From: a virus | IMG/VR virus record: IMGVR_UViG_3300046323_000511 | Span: 1 to 62,007 of that record | Length of the DNA: 62,007 bases | Strand: one strand, 5' to 3' | In this document: piece after piece, positions 7,577-16,267 of the stretch | Layout of the letters: every line of letters starts with the position of its first letter | Numbering within the stretch: position 1 is the stretch's first letter | Notes under the pieces: generated by a model | Databases searched by the model: none | The model's input: the letters and a program-made list of their open reading frames with translations, nothing else | Told to the model about the DNA's origin: nothing | Made by a program: the position numbers and the translations under genes

Positions 7577-7957
7577 TTAGCAGCCCTTTAATCTAGCCAA
7601 TACATCATCGGATGTATGCCCGTCCCAAAGAGGAGCAGTTTCTACTACTTCACAACGAAATAAATCCCAATCTTTATCCTCATAGTGATTTGAAATTTGT
7701 CCTGTTGATAGTGTCGCTGTAACAATAAACCAGCCACCACCAAAGCATAATTCACCGTCTGAATGCCTATGTGACTTTACCACAGGAAAATAATTGTAAG
7801 CAGCCCACATATTAAATAAGGCGGCATTGTAGGCTTTCCTGAATTCATACAATTCATTGAAGGTGTGATACCCATCCGAGTAATTACCCCTAAGTTCGGA
7901 AGGTGTATTATCAATACCCTCCTGTACTTTCATTAAAATTCCGTTTTGATTTTCCAT
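7577..7957 (-). CDS. Conserved phage protein with WDGHT motif
   Basis: A 126-residue protein carrying landmarks of a protein widespread in phages: SDGYHTFNELYEFRKAYNAA near residue 27, FGGGWFIV near 73, GQISNHYED and a C-terminal WDGHTSDDVLARL. The family is conserved and globular but its function is not established. It lies in the accessory part of the early operon among other small unknowns. Confidence 0.8.
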   Translation of the reverse strand: MENQNGILMKVQEGIDNTPSELRGNYSDGYHTFNELYEFRKAYNAALFNMWAAYNYFPVVKSHRHSDGELCFGGGWFIVTATLSTGQISNHYEDKDWDLFRCEVVETAPLWDGHTSDDVLARLKGC

Positions 7958-7986
7958 ATAATTATATCTAAATTATTAATTAAATT

Positions 7987-8463
7987 TTAAAATAAAGTTA
8001 GTTGCTTTTTTTCACCTTCATACAATGCCTTGTATTTTTTCACTAATTTCCTTAAAGAACCAATCACATCAAAATCAAACTTTTCAAGTATCTCTCCAGT
8101 TGGCAGGAACTCTATTTGTAGATACATAAAATTATCCTCATAATAATCGTTCAAATGGATTCTGATTATTTTGTGATTTTTAAAAATTAAATTCAAGATG
8201 TCTTTGTAAATGCCAAAACTTTTAACTTTTTCAATTTTATCCCAATCCCCAGTTCCATAGTATGATAAAACTAAATCCTCAATTTCAGGAAAAATCTCTG
8301 CATCAAATATTTCTACAAAATCAATCCTGTTTACAACACTGATAAAGCATTCAGCCAATTTTATATTTGCTTCGTCCCAACTTTTTAAAAGCAAGCGTAT
8401 TTTTTTTATTGTCTCACTCTCTATTATTTTACTAATCTTTATTATAAGGCAGGTATCCGACAA
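7987..8463 (-). CDS. Hypothetical protein, 158 aa, TTG start
   Basis: A 158-residue protein with no recognised motif. The only plausible start is TTG at 8463, inside the end of the upstream gene (32-base overlap); there is no ATG in the first two thirds of the frame, so the true start is uncertain. Acidic, with hydrophobic strands consistent with a soluble alpha/beta fold. Confidence 0.55.
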   Translation of the reverse strand: MSDTCLIIKISKIIESETIKKIRLLLKSWDEANIKLAECFISVVNRIDFVEIFDAEIFPEIEDLVLSYYGTGDWDKIEKVKSFGIYKDILNLIFKNHKIIRIHLNDYYEDNFMYLQIEFLPTGEILEKFDFDVIGSLRKLVKKYKALYEGEKKQLTLF

Positions 8464-8704
8464 ACCACCTACCTATTTTTATGTACTTCCTGTATCCGTT
8501 TCTTTCACTAAAAGACAAGCCTAATTCCTCGTTCTTGAATTTTAATCCTATCCCAAATAACCTGAACCATCCGTAATGTTTTGAATGCACACTTGCCAAA
8601 ATACAGAAATTTTTTATATACAAAAGGCAATAACCTTGTTCTTCTGATTTTGATTTGAATCTGAATTCGTACCGTATTCTTATAAGTTTTAAATCTATAA
8701 TCAT
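8432..8704 (-). CDS. Conserved small phage protein with SERNGYRKY motif
   Basis: A 90-residue basic, aromatic-rich protein whose C-terminal part (FGIGLKFKNEELGLSFSERN then GYRKYIKIGRW) matches a recurrent small phage protein of unknown function. ATG 8704 overlaps the stop of the upstream gene in an ATGA arrangement, which favours it over the start seven codons further up. Confidence 0.7.
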   Translation of the reverse strand: MIIDLKLIRIRYEFRFKSKSEEQGYCLLYIKNFCILASVHSKHYGWFRLFGIGLKFKNEELGLSFSERNGYRKYIKIGRWFVGYLPYNKD

Positions 8705-9006
8705 TGCTTTTTTTTTGAAAACCACATTTGTACTCTCCCATAATCAGACAAATTTCTTGCTGGCAGTTCCATCCAATTTGTATCTGCGTCTAACTCATAA
8801 GCCCTACGTTCTATCTCTGCTTGCGTATATCCCCATCCTATCGGATTTAATACAACCTGTGATTCAAGGATAATCACAGGCTCGTCTATCCCTACACCTT
8901 CAAACGATCTAGCAAATCCTTTGCCTGGTAAATCAGCGTAAAGATGGGTAACGCAAGCCTCGTGCATAGCATTACCCTTCTCATCGTATCCTACAAATTT
9001 AATCAT
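8701..9006 (-). CDS. Hypothetical protein, 101 aa
   Basis: A 101-residue protein, MIKFVGYDEKGNAMHEACVT onwards, with no recognised family. It overlaps its neighbours by four bases on each side (ATGA), indicating translational coupling between the HAD-like enzyme upstream and the SERNGYRKY protein downstream. Confidence 0.7.
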   Translation of the reverse strand: MIKFVGYDEKGNAMHEACVTHLYADLPGKGFARSFEGVGIDEPVIILESQVVLNPIGWGYTQAEIERRAYELDADTNWMELPARNLSDYGRVQMWFSKKKQ

Positions 9007-9413
9007 ACATCTATCGTTTCCAAGAATCCGTGATACCTCAATAATTTTTTAATTTCATTCCAGTTCACTATCTTTCTAGTTGGCATATCCAAATCTGGAA
9101 ACGTTGGGCAACCCAAGGCGGCATCATCAATGTATAAATCTGCAAACTGCTTATTTGACTTAGACCATTTATGCTGTGTTGGATTTTCATTTACTCCCCA
9201 AAGGATTATGCCCTTATCCGAAAACCAATCTATTGCCTCGTTCAGGTTTTCCCCACTCCTCATCGTCCACAGCATAATCCTATGCCCGTTATTAATTAGT
9301 TCTCTAAGTACTTCTGCCGAATACGGTATAGTCTCCCCTATCTTGGGATATCTGTGCTTTACAACTGTGCCGTCAAAATCAACGGCAATTATCTTGCTTA
9401 TTTTGTTTGCCAT
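9003..9413 (-). CDS. HAD-like hydrolase (phosphatase)
   Basis: A 136-residue compact HAD-superfamily protein. Motif I is IIAVDFDGTVV (residues 8-18) with both aspartates, motif II is the Thr/Ser in LWTMRSG, and motif IV is the acidic pair in DLYIDDAALG. It resembles cap-less HAD proteins encoded in Bacteroidota and their phages; they dephosphorylate small substrates, possibly nucleotides or DNA ends. No fused kinase domain is present. It is coupled to the downstream 101-residue gene. Confidence 0.9.
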   Translation of the reverse strand: MANKISKIIAVDFDGTVVKHRYPKIGETIPYSAEVLRELINNGHRIMLWTMRSGENLNEAIDWFSDKGIILWGVNENPTQHKWSKSNKQFADLYIDDAALGCPTFPDLDMPTRKIVNWNEIKKLLRYHGFLETIDV

Positions 9414-9416
9414 ATA

Positions 9417-9740
9417 TTATTCGATTGTTGCTAAAATTTCATTGATTTTATCTGTACTGAGTTTCGGTATGATTTCAAACAATTCTTTAAGTAGTTTTAT
9501 ATTCATCTCGTTACCCTCGTATGCTATCTGTTGTCCTTTTTCCAGACAAGCTCCAAACGTCTTGTTGGTAATATTCACACACTCCTTCTGGAATTTACGT
9601 GCTAATACTTTGTATTTAGTTTCATACAAAGTATTTTCAATCGTATTATCAATACACTCTATCAGTAGAGAACAGGAAGCCATTGCAAGTGAAAAGTTCC
9701 TGAGTTTTATTTCCATTAACTCTTGATCTTTAGTATCCAT
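9417..9740 (-). CDS. Hypothetical helical protein, 107 aa
   Basis: A 107-residue, predominantly helical protein without recognised motifs. It starts inside the end of the upstream gene (25-base overlap) and ends three bases before the HAD-like gene. The function is unknown. Confidence 0.7.
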   Translation of the reverse strand: MDTKDQELMEIKLRNFSLAMASCSLLIECIDNTIENTLYETKYKVLARKFQKECVNITNKTFGACLEKGQQIAYEGNEMNIKLLKELFEIIPKLSTDKINEILATIE

Positions 9741-10036
9741 TCCCTTGGGTGTTCTGAGTTATCTTTATGATTTTTTTCTACCGTCATCAGGAATGATGAT
9801 TGTTGGTCAAACCAATTGGTAAGTTTCTTTACAATAATGTGGCTCTTAATTTTCGCCACCCCTGATTTTTCCCGGGTTATTGCATACCCAAAATTATCAT
9901 TTGGGTACATATATACACAATCCTTGTCAAAATCGAAATAATATATCTCGTCTTCCAACAAGCCCAAATCTCCATCCATTGTTTCCTTATGGAATACAAT
10001 GTAGTCGTACCTCGGATTAATTCTAATCATACCCAT
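9716..10036 (-). CDS. Hypothetical protein, 106 aa
   Basis: A 106-residue protein rich in aromatic and acidic residues in its first half (YYFDFDKDCVYMYPNDN). No family was recognised. It overlaps the next gene by 25 bases. An 80-base gap before it holds an AT-rich hairpin (10078-10106). Confidence 0.7.
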   Translation of the reverse strand: MGMIRINPRYDYIVFHKETMDGDLGLLEDEIYYFDFDKDCVYMYPNDNFGYAITREKSGVAKIKSHIIVKKLTNWFDQQSSFLMTVEKNHKDNSEHPREWILKIKS

Positions 10037-10077
10037 TCAATTGTCTTTTTTATTTAGTCGTAAATTTTATGCAATCA

Positions 10078-10106
10078 TAGCTATTTTTATTGTAATAAAA
10101 AAGCTA
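10078..10106 (-). terminator. AT-rich hairpin in the early operon
   Basis: AGCTATTTTTATT and AATAAAAAAGCT form a long, weak AT stem in one of the few intergenic gaps of the leftward operon. It could attenuate transcription, but it lacks GC pairs and is a low-confidence call. Confidence 0.3.
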
Positions 10107-10117
10107 ATTAACGTTTT

Positions 10118-10294
10118 TTATTCAATATTATTTTTTTGGCTCATATCCCTGATGTCTTGCATCACAATAGAAGCCATCTTGGATTGCCCTGATTCGGAAA
10201 ATCTAACAGCTACTTGTCTTAGTATCGCCACACTTAATGTATCCCCTGCCTTCTGTGTAAGCAGTTTTGTTTGATTGTTTTTTAGATTACTCAT
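10118..10294 (-). CDS. Hypothetical protein, 58 aa
   Basis: A 58-residue protein starting MSNLKNNQTKLLTQKAGDTL. ATG 10294 directly follows the upstream gene (stop at 10296), which favours it over an in-frame ATG 17 codons upstream lying inside that gene. No recognised family; helical. Confidence 0.6.
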   Translation of the reverse strand: MSNLKNNQTKLLTQKAGDTLSVAILRQVAVRFSESGQSKMASIVMQDIRDMSQKNNIE

Positions 10295-10295
10295 T

Positions 10296-10661
10296 CTATT
10301 TATTTGTTTGATTATTATTTGCCAAAAAATCCCATAATTTTTCAATACTGGATAGATTTATATTTTCTTTGGTTTCAGATACTATACACCCATCTTTATA
10401 CTTCCTGCCAAAGTCTAATTCGTAGATGAAATAATCTATAAAACTATACTCCCACGTATCAGCCATAGCCTCCTTCAGTATTTCTATCAGCATTTCTATC
10501 ATCCTGTCGTTATCGTACCTTGTCGTAAAATCATTAGGCAGAATAACCTTAAATGCCTTTGCACAAGCTCTATCGTGTTTATCTTGTGCCTGTATAGCCT
10601 CCATTATTTTAATGAAAACTTCTTTAGTTATTGGAAACAAAAATGTTTTTAATTTATCCAT
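10296..10661 (-). CDS. Hypothetical protein, 121 aa
   Basis: A 121-residue protein with a helical N-terminus and a segment TWEYSFIDYFIYELDFGRKY typical of a small conserved phage family of unknown function. It overlaps the YopX gene by eight bases, so the two are probably coupled. Confidence 0.7.
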   Translation of the reverse strand: MDKLKTFLFPITKEVFIKIMEAIQAQDKHDRACAKAFKVILPNDFTTRYDNDRMIEMLIEILKEAMADTWEYSFIDYFIYELDFGRKYKDGCIVSETKENINLSSIEKLWDFLANNNQTNK

Positions 10662-11061
10662 TTGATTGATTTGTTTTTAATTTTTGCGTTCCTCCTACCA
10701 TATAAATATTCCTTCTTATTTGAATATCTGTCCCCATCCAAAATATATCACCAAAAGGTATAAACTTTCTTGGAAACTCTAATTTACCGTCTATTGGAAT
10801 TTGCTCTAAGGTGAAAGTACCAAACTTATCCACAAATACCCTCCACTCTAAACCCAAATAAACTACAATATCGCCTTCGTATATCTCTTTCTTATTTGTA
10901 TCCACATATCCTGAATATTGACTGAGTGTGTGTTTTTCGCACAATGCTTCATTCGGCTCACTCACGATAATAATATCTCCGTTTTTTAAAAATACAAGAC
11001 TTCCATATTTTAATTTATTATCATATTTGCATACTGCTCTGAATTTAATTACTCTATCCAT
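10654..11061 (-). CDS. YopX-family protein
   Basis: A 135-residue protein with the YopX layout: N-terminal IKFRAVCKYDNKLKYG, central SGYVDTNKKEIYEGDIVVY and a beta-rich C-terminus. The family is common in phages of Firmicutes and Bacteroidota; its beta-barrel structure is known but its function is not. It sits directly downstream of the adenine methyltransferase with an 8-base overlap. Confidence 0.9.
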   Translation of the reverse strand: MDRVIKFRAVCKYDNKLKYGSLVFLKNGDIIIVSEPNEALCEKHTLSQYSGYVDTNKKEIYEGDIVVYLGLEWRVFVDKFGTFTLEQIPIDGKLEFPRKFIPFGDIFWMGTDIQIRRNIYMVGGTQKLKTNQSNG

Positions 11062-11758
11062 CGTATTTATTTATTTGTTGAAAATTAATGCTTAATTGGT
11101 TTCTATATTCCAGATACTTGGCATATCTAGTTTCTTGCAGATTAAAATATTTCTCGTTTTTCTCCACACCTCTAAAGTCTAGGTTGTATCTCTCGGCTGC
11201 TATCCTGCTACTTCCACTTCCTAGGTGTGTATCCAAAACCTTCATTCCTTCTTTTATTCCGCAAACCTTATAGATGAATTCGTACAATTTAACAGGCTTT
11301 TGGTTCGGATGTATTTTTGCTTCTGCGTTTGATCCTCCCCTACTCCCTAATCTGAATATCTTGGCAGGAAAATCAAGGCTTGTCCAAATCAATTCAAACT
11401 GGCTAAAATCATCCCAAGGCTGTTTTTTATCCCAACATATTATTGCTTTTGTTGGATTCAACGGAAAGTAATTTGCACCACAAATAATTTGGTGTTTTGA
11501 AACCCTGAACATCTCCGAAAAATACTTTGCACCTGGTATCTGTTTATCCCAATTCGTATCTATTTTGTCTAGCTTTAGTTTCTGTGCTGTGGAAATTGTT
11601 TTACCTCTTTTTAGGTTTTGTCCCATTGCCATATTTGGTGAATCAATGCCGTATTCTGGATCCACCACAGCAAAGTCATAATACTTATTCGGCACAGTTG
11701 CCATATAATCCATACAATCACCTAGTATTGCCTTGGATTCATATATTACCTTTTCCAT
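11054..11758 (-). CDS. DNA adenine-N6/cytosine-N4 methyltransferase
   Basis: A 234-residue amino-methyltransferase of the beta class: the catalytic motif IV comes first (FAVVDPEYGID, a DPEY variant of DPPY, residues 29-39) and the AdoMet-binding motif I last (VLDTHLGSGSS, about 187-197), preceded by NQKPVKLYEFI. It methylates a short DNA site, probably to mask phage DNA from host restriction. No cognate endonuclease is nearby, so it is an orphan enzyme. It overlaps the DnaB start by one base and YopX by eight. Confidence 0.95.
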   Translation of the reverse strand: MEKVIYESKAILGDCMDYMATVPNKYYDFAVVDPEYGIDSPNMAMGQNLKRGKTISTAQKLKLDKIDTNWDKQIPGAKYFSEMFRVSKHQIICGANYFPLNPTKAIICWDKKQPWDDFSQFELIWTSLDFPAKIFRLGSRGGSNAEAKIHPNQKPVKLYEFIYKVCGIKEGMKVLDTHLGSGSSRIAAERYNLDFRGVEKNEKYFNLQETRYAKYLEYRNQLSINFQQINKYDG

Positions 11759-13158
11759 TAAAAAGGTGATTCATTTTCCGGGTCACCCATTGATACATCT
11801 ATCCCTTTCAGATCGATATCAAAGTTACTTGCATTATCAAATTCAGTATACTCCCCACGGAACACCAAATCTACATCACCCATACTACCTGTTCTTTGCT
11901 TTGCAATAATTAATTGGGCTAAACCTGCAGTAGAATTACCAAGATTATCTTGTTTTTCTCCGTAATATTCTGGTCGGTGTATGAATATCACATTATCTGC
12001 GTCTTGTTCCAAAGATCCACTTTCCCTTAATTCCGAAAGTTGTGGCCTCTTGTCTCCTCGCTGGGTATTGGCTCTGGATATTTGTGCAAGTGAAATAATA
12101 GGTATTTTCAATTCCTTTTGAACGGCTTTCACCGTCCTCGAAATTTTACTTACCTCCTCCGCCCGGTTTATATTCGTTTTATCTCCATCCATCAACTGTA
12201 TGTAGTCCAACATTATAATCTCAACACCTTTGTCGTGAACCATTTTCCTGGCTTTAGACCTGAATTCTGCTGGATTCATAGTAGGGAAATCATCCATATA
12301 CAGGTTTGAATTGGCAAGCTCGTAGCATTTCGTATAAATATTTTTAAAGTCCTGCTCTGTGATAATTCCACGCTTCAGGTTGTCTGCTAGTATTTTGGCC
12401 TGGGAAGAAATCATCCGGGTAAATACAGAAATACTATCCATTTCTAAGGAGAATAACCCTGCCGTCCTTTTGTACTTGACACAAATATTATTCAGTAGGC
12501 TAGAAACAAAGGCACTTTTGCCCATTGCGGGCCTGGCTGCAACTATCGTTACTTCTGGGTGAAACCCTGCCGTCAGCCTGTCTAATGCCGTAAACCCAGA
12601 AGGTATTCCCGTAACACCAGATTTCTGATTTCTTGCCCTCTCTTCCAGAACTACCATTGTATTCTTAAATAGTTGGTCTGCTTTCACGAAATTTTCCGTG
12701 TAAGTCTTAGCCTCTATGTTGGTAAGTATTTTTTGATAATCATTCAATAAATCGAAACAATCATTACTATCTTCGTAAGCCTCTATATCTATCTGTTGTC
12801 CTAGTCTTATTAGCAGTCTTTTGATGGACAACTCTTGGAGTATCCTTGCGTGTTTCTCTATGTTTGCAGCAGAATTTACAAAACTTGTCAGTCTCATAAT
12901 ATTCGATCCACCTCCTGCAAGTTCTAGCATCTTTGTTTTTCGTAAATGCCTAGATACAGTTAATTGGTCAATTGGGATTTTCTCTTCATACATTTGATAC
13001 ATCGCCTCATATATGTATCTGTTTTTGTCATTATAGAAGTCTTGTGGCTTTAGCCTGGGTGCTATGATGTGCATAGCGTTTGCGTCAACAAGTATTTCAC
13101 CCAAAACAGCTTCCTCCATCTCAACGTCCTGTGGCACTTGTCTTCCTAGTTTTTTCAT
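11758..13158 (-). CDS. dnaB: Replicative DNA helicase, DnaB type
   Basis: At 466 residues it has the full DnaB length: an N-terminal helical domain beginning VPQDVEMEEAVLGEILVD, a linker helix, and a RecA-like C-terminal domain with Walker A (VAARPAMGKSAF, about residue 207), Walker B (IIMLDYIQLM) and the conserved SELRESGSLEQDADNVIFIH. It unwinds DNA at the phage fork as a hexamer. With the initiator at 14743-15753 it forms the phage replication module; DNA polymerase and primase are apparently taken from the host. Confidence 0.97.
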   Translation of the reverse strand: MKKLGRQVPQDVEMEEAVLGEILVDANAMHIIAPRLKPQDFYNDKNRYIYEAMYQMYEEKIPIDQLTVSRHLRKTKMLELAGGGSNIMRLTSFVNSAANIEKHARILQELSIKRLLIRLGQQIDIEAYEDSNDCFDLLNDYQKILTNIEAKTYTENFVKADQLFKNTMVVLEERARNQKSGVTGIPSGFTALDRLTAGFHPEVTIVAARPAMGKSAFVSSLLNNICVKYKRTAGLFSLEMDSISVFTRMISSQAKILADNLKRGIITEQDFKNIYTKCYELANSNLYMDDFPTMNPAEFRSKARKMVHDKGVEIIMLDYIQLMDGDKTNINRAEEVSKISRTVKAVQKELKIPIISLAQISRANTQRGDKRPQLSELRESGSLEQDADNVIFIHRPEYYGEKQDNLGNSTAGLAQLIIAKQRTGSMGDVDLVFRGEYTEFDNASNFDIDLKGIDVSMGDPENESPF

Positions 13159-13184
13159 CGTTTATTTATTTAGTTGTTGTAGTT

Positions 13185-14753
13185 TTATTTTTTTATGTAA
13201 CTCAATATATGGCAGATTACATCTACCGTGAATCCGTTTCCTAGCATCTTGTATCGCTGGCTATCGGATACAGCCTTGGTGTAATTATCTGGGACAGTCT
13301 GCAATCTCTCGCACTCCACAGGTGTCAGTCTTCTTATCCTGTACTTTGTGTACACATTCTTTCTTTTATCGGTGTCTAGTGCCGTCATAAGACCGTTCTC
13401 GTGAAAAACCCTGTTATGTTGGTACGGCTGTTTCCCTCCGCTTTCCTTAGATAAACTCAACTGCTTAACCTTTATTATTTTTTCCAGTTTAAAGTATGCG
13501 TTAACTTTAGCCATCACGGCATTAGATTTATATTCCAATAAACGACCCCTTCTTGTTTTGCTTTTTGGGTAACTCATATCGAAACACTCGCCTTCTTTAA
13601 CTTCTGTATACCCTTTTTTTGTAGCTTCTGGAATTAGTAATACCAGATTATCCTTTTCAACACTTGTAATTGTATTACTCTTTCCATCGTTTCTAGGCTC
13701 TAATCTCTGTTTTATTTTTCCAAGTGCCTTATCAAACCTGCCTCTGGAAGCAATAATCATAGGCAGTCCATATTTATCTTCTCTTGCCCTCGCTAATAAT
13801 GCTGGACTTTTCCCGTCTTTCCTAAACCTAAATCCCTCATCACCCCTGTAATCTATTCCATTTGCATTCTTGAAATTGGCTTCAAGGTCTACATCTTTTT
13901 GCTTTTGCTTGTCCATATTTCCTTCAGCTATCAATGTCATATCCGAATGGAGACCACCTGAATTACCACCTACGGTTAAGGTTCTAGCCTTATCCTGGTT
14001 GGTGGATAATGAAAGGTCTGTGTCAAGCACGAAATTATCTGAAATATCAATACTCTTTGAACTGGCTGTAATCGTGCTGGCTTTCCCGTCAATGTCTCTA
14101 ATATTTACTTTACCATTATTAAAGTTTGCGGCACGGTTACCAAAATATTCAAGCATATTGATACTTAGGAAATATTTATTATTCACTTCTTTTTCAAGTA
14201 TATCTTTCAAAACTATTTTTTTATTTTCTGGCTGTTTAATGATAGATTGTGGTTCTCCAAACAATCCCCCTGCCTCCATCCCTATATTAGTCCAATATAA
14301 CCGTTTCCTATTTTGGGCAGAAACCAATCTGGAATTAATACAGATAGGGTTTACACCTAGTAATTTGGAAATAATATCTACCCATTCTTGTTTCATATAC
14401 ACATTTTCTAGCAGGAAGTATCTAGGCTTCAATTCGTTTTTAAGCCTCACAAACTCGAAAAACAGTTTACTCCTCTCATCATCGAAATTCAGCATTTTCC
14501 CTGCGATACTGAATCCTTGGCAGGGACTACCCCCCACAAGTATATCAATTTTTGGTAATTGAGATGCAACGATCTTGGTTACGTCTCCTAATTGTACCGT
14601 ATCTGGGTAATTATCTGTCGCCACTTTTATTCCGTACTTATCAATCTCGCTTGCATAGTACGTATCGTATTTTATTCCTAGCCTATTAAGTGCTATCTGG
14701 AAGCAACTCATTCCATCAAACAAGGAAAGTATGTTGTAATTATTATTCTCCAT
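13185..14753 (-). CDS. DNA cytosine-5 methyltransferase
   Basis: A 522-residue C5-methyltransferase: motif I LSLFDGMSCFQIAL (residues 8-21), catalytic motif IV GGSPCQGFSIAG with the PC nucleophile (about 74-85), ENV motif VI, and C-terminal motifs IX-X (LTPVECERLQTVPDNYT, then MLGNGFTVDVI). It is longer than usual because the target-recognition region holds several short repeats of the form K-[AS]-x-T-[IL]-T (KASTITASS, KARTLTVGG, KSNTITSVE), which may allow more than one target. It overlaps the initiator by 11 bases. A likely function is protection from host restriction. Confidence 0.97.
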   Translation of the reverse strand: MENNNYNILSLFDGMSCFQIALNRLGIKYDTYYASEIDKYGIKVATDNYPDTVQLGDVTKIVASQLPKIDILVGGSPCQGFSIAGKMLNFDDERSKLFFEFVRLKNELKPRYFLLENVYMKQEWVDIISKLLGVNPICINSRLVSAQNRKRLYWTNIGMEAGGLFGEPQSIIKQPENKKIVLKDILEKEVNNKYFLSINMLEYFGNRAANFNNGKVNIRDIDGKASTITASSKSIDISDNFVLDTDLSLSTNQDKARTLTVGGNSGGLHSDMTLIAEGNMDKQKQKDVDLEANFKNANGIDYRGDEGFRFRKDGKSPALLARAREDKYGLPMIIASRGRFDKALGKIKQRLEPRNDGKSNTITSVEKDNLVLLIPEATKKGYTEVKEGECFDMSYPKSKTRRGRLLEYKSNAVMAKVNAYFKLEKIIKVKQLSLSKESGGKQPYQHNRVFHENGLMTALDTDKRKNVYTKYRIRRLTPVECERLQTVPDNYTKAVSDSQRYKMLGNGFTVDVICHILSYIKK

Positions 14754-15753
14754 TTATTTTTTTAGTCAATTCCATACCTATTTTCATTATATCGTTTTTC
14801 AAATCACTATCCCCTATTTTAACAGCCTCGTTATAGTCCAGTACCAAATCATCTTTTATAGTGTTTAGGATTGCTATATTCACATTTTCTTCTTTGAGTG
14901 CGTTTTCAATATTCACCTTATGGGTTGCCACTTTATTTTTTAATACCCTGTTTTTATCCAAGACCTTGCCATTTTCCAATAACCACTTGGTGTATTTTTC
15001 AGCCGTACTCTCAAATTCAATGTTGCGCCAAGGTTTTTCGGATGCCTCGTCAAGTAATATAATAGCAAATTCCTCCTTATATTTTCGCAATATATTAAAT
15101 CTTTTAGTGATAAACCTCTCATCCACTTTGTATTTCTTGGCAGCAATGTTTGATAGGTAATTGATAAGCGCCTCTTGAAATTCCTCGCTTTGGAATGGTG
15201 GGATTGTCTTTTCTTTTCTTGATAAAGAAGAAAAAAAATCCCTGTCTTTTATTGTTATTATTGTATATATAGTAGAAACTTCCAAATTGGAAGTTTGCCC
15301 CCCCCTAACTTCCAATTTGGGTTTTTGGCTCATTATCAAGCCACTATCCAAATTGGAAGTTTGCTTGCGAATTAAGAAATTATTTGCGTGGTTTTGGTAG
15401 TTTGAGACAATTTCGTGGCTCTCGATTACCTGGTTTAATTTGTCCCAATATATCTTGTAGTGCATTACACTAGCCTCCGAACTGGCTCTGGCTGGCTTTT
15501 TCCGTATTACCGAGAGTATCCCCATTTTAACCATTAAATCGGCTATCCTTCGCACCTTTTTATCATTCAATCCCGTCTCTGCGTATAATTCTCCGTATTC
15601 TTTCCAGATATATCCCTCCTTGTCATCCCCTTTCCCTTCCCATCTCATCATATTGGAAATAAATAGTCCTATCTGCATGTCCTTAAAGATAATACTGAAT
15701 ATGGGATAGTACGGGTATGGCTTGGCAAGCCTGAGTGCATTTATGATTTGCAT
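14743..15753 (-). CDS. Phage replication initiator, winged-helix type
   Basis: A 336-residue protein with an N-terminal winged-helix domain like those of phage replisome organisers (EYGELYAETGLNDKKVRRIA near residues 50-70), a linker, and a C-terminal helical domain (about 190-270) that would contact the helicase. The gene carries three iteron-like palindromes in its linker region, giving the peptide echoes QTSNLDS, KPKLEV and QTSNLEV. That mirrors lambda O, where the origin lies inside the initiator gene. It is next to the methyltransferase and DnaB. A hairpin (15793-15818) precedes it. Function is inferred from domain type and context. Confidence 0.8.
   Translation of the reverse strand: MQIINALRLAKPYPYYPIFSIIFKDMQIGLFISNMMRWEGKGDDKEGYIWKEYGELYAETGLNDKKVRRIADLMVKMGILSVIRKKPARASSEASVMHYKIYWDKLNQVIESHEIVSNYQNHANNFLIRKQTSNLDSGLIMSQKPKLEVRGGQTSNLEVSTIYTIITIKDRDFFSSLSRKEKTIPPFQSEEFQEALINYLSNIAAKKYKVDERFITKRFNILRKYKEEFAIILLDEASEKPWRNIEFESTAEKYTKWLLENGKVLDKNRVLKNKVATHKVNIENALKEENVNIAILNTIKDDLVLDYNEAVKIGDSDLKNDIMKIGMELTKKINGE
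15276..15363. other. Probable replication origin: three iteron-like palindromes
   Basis: AAACTTCCAA-A-TTGGAAGTTT at 15276-15296 is a perfect 10-bp-arm palindrome. A half-conserved copy lies at 15306-15326 (left arm intact) and a third at 15342-15362 (right arm intact). An AT-rich run (15225-15275) flanks them, a typical unwinding element. The position inside the initiator gene matches lambda-type origins. A run of eight C's (15298-15305) separates the first two copies. Confidence 0.65.
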
Positions 15754-15828
15754 TGAATTATTTATAAGTTTTTATAAGGTATATTTTAATTCAACAATAA
15801 AAAAATGTTTTTATTGTTTTTATTTTAT

Positions 15829-16008
15829 TTAGTTTTGAAAGAATGGAAGGGTAGAAAGATACACTCTAGCGTTTTTTGATTCCATAGTTAACTTGTTTTT
15901 AATAAGTATTATTTTCCTGCAATCTAAATGTATTTTGCTAACATTAGTATTTCTTTTATCTACAATAAAAGTGATTTCCATTAAAACACCTGTTTTACAT
16001 CCGTCCAT
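15829..16008 (-). CDS. Hypothetical protein, 59 aa
   Basis: A 59-residue basic protein starting MDGCKTGVLMEITFIVDKRN. ATG 16008 lies seven bases after the upstream stop, better placed than an in-frame ATG 19 codons further up that would overlap that gene. Beta-rich, no known family. The next 75 bases down to the initiator contain a hairpin. Confidence 0.6.
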   Translation of the reverse strand: MDGCKTGVLMEITFIVDKRNTNVSKIHLDCRKIILIKNKLTMESKNARVYLSTLPFFQN

Positions 16009-16015
16009 AATTATT

Positions 16016-16267
16016 TTATATTTTGAGATAGTTAGAACCTTTTCTGTGTGCCTCGCATATTTCATTGATGTATTTTACATACAAAAGATTATGGTTATGC
16101 CCTGTGTATGTGTTCCATAATCTGTGATATATTTTATCTCTCTCTATTTTTCCTAGTGATGAGAAATGCTTTAGTATAATGCTCTGTCTCCATTTATAAG
16201 GAAGTTTACCGTATATAGAGATGGCCCATTCTTTGTACTCCTTGTATTTAATTTCCTTGTCTGTCAT
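16016..16267 (-). CDS. Hypothetical basic protein, 83 aa
   Basis: An 83-residue basic, aromatic-rich helical protein (KLPYKWRQSIILKHFSSLGK). It overlaps the upstream HTH-like gene by four bases (ATGA). It may bind nucleic acid given its charge, but no motif is diagnostic. Confidence 0.65.
   Translation of the reverse strand: MTDKEIKYKEYKEWAISIYGKLPYKWRQSIILKHFSSLGKIERDKIYHRLWNTYTGHNHNLLYVKYINEICEAHRKGSNYLKI

Noticed and set aside
11054-14753. A restriction-modification system
   Set aside because: Two methyltransferases are present but no endonuclease or specificity subunit lies nearby, so they are orphan protective enzymes.
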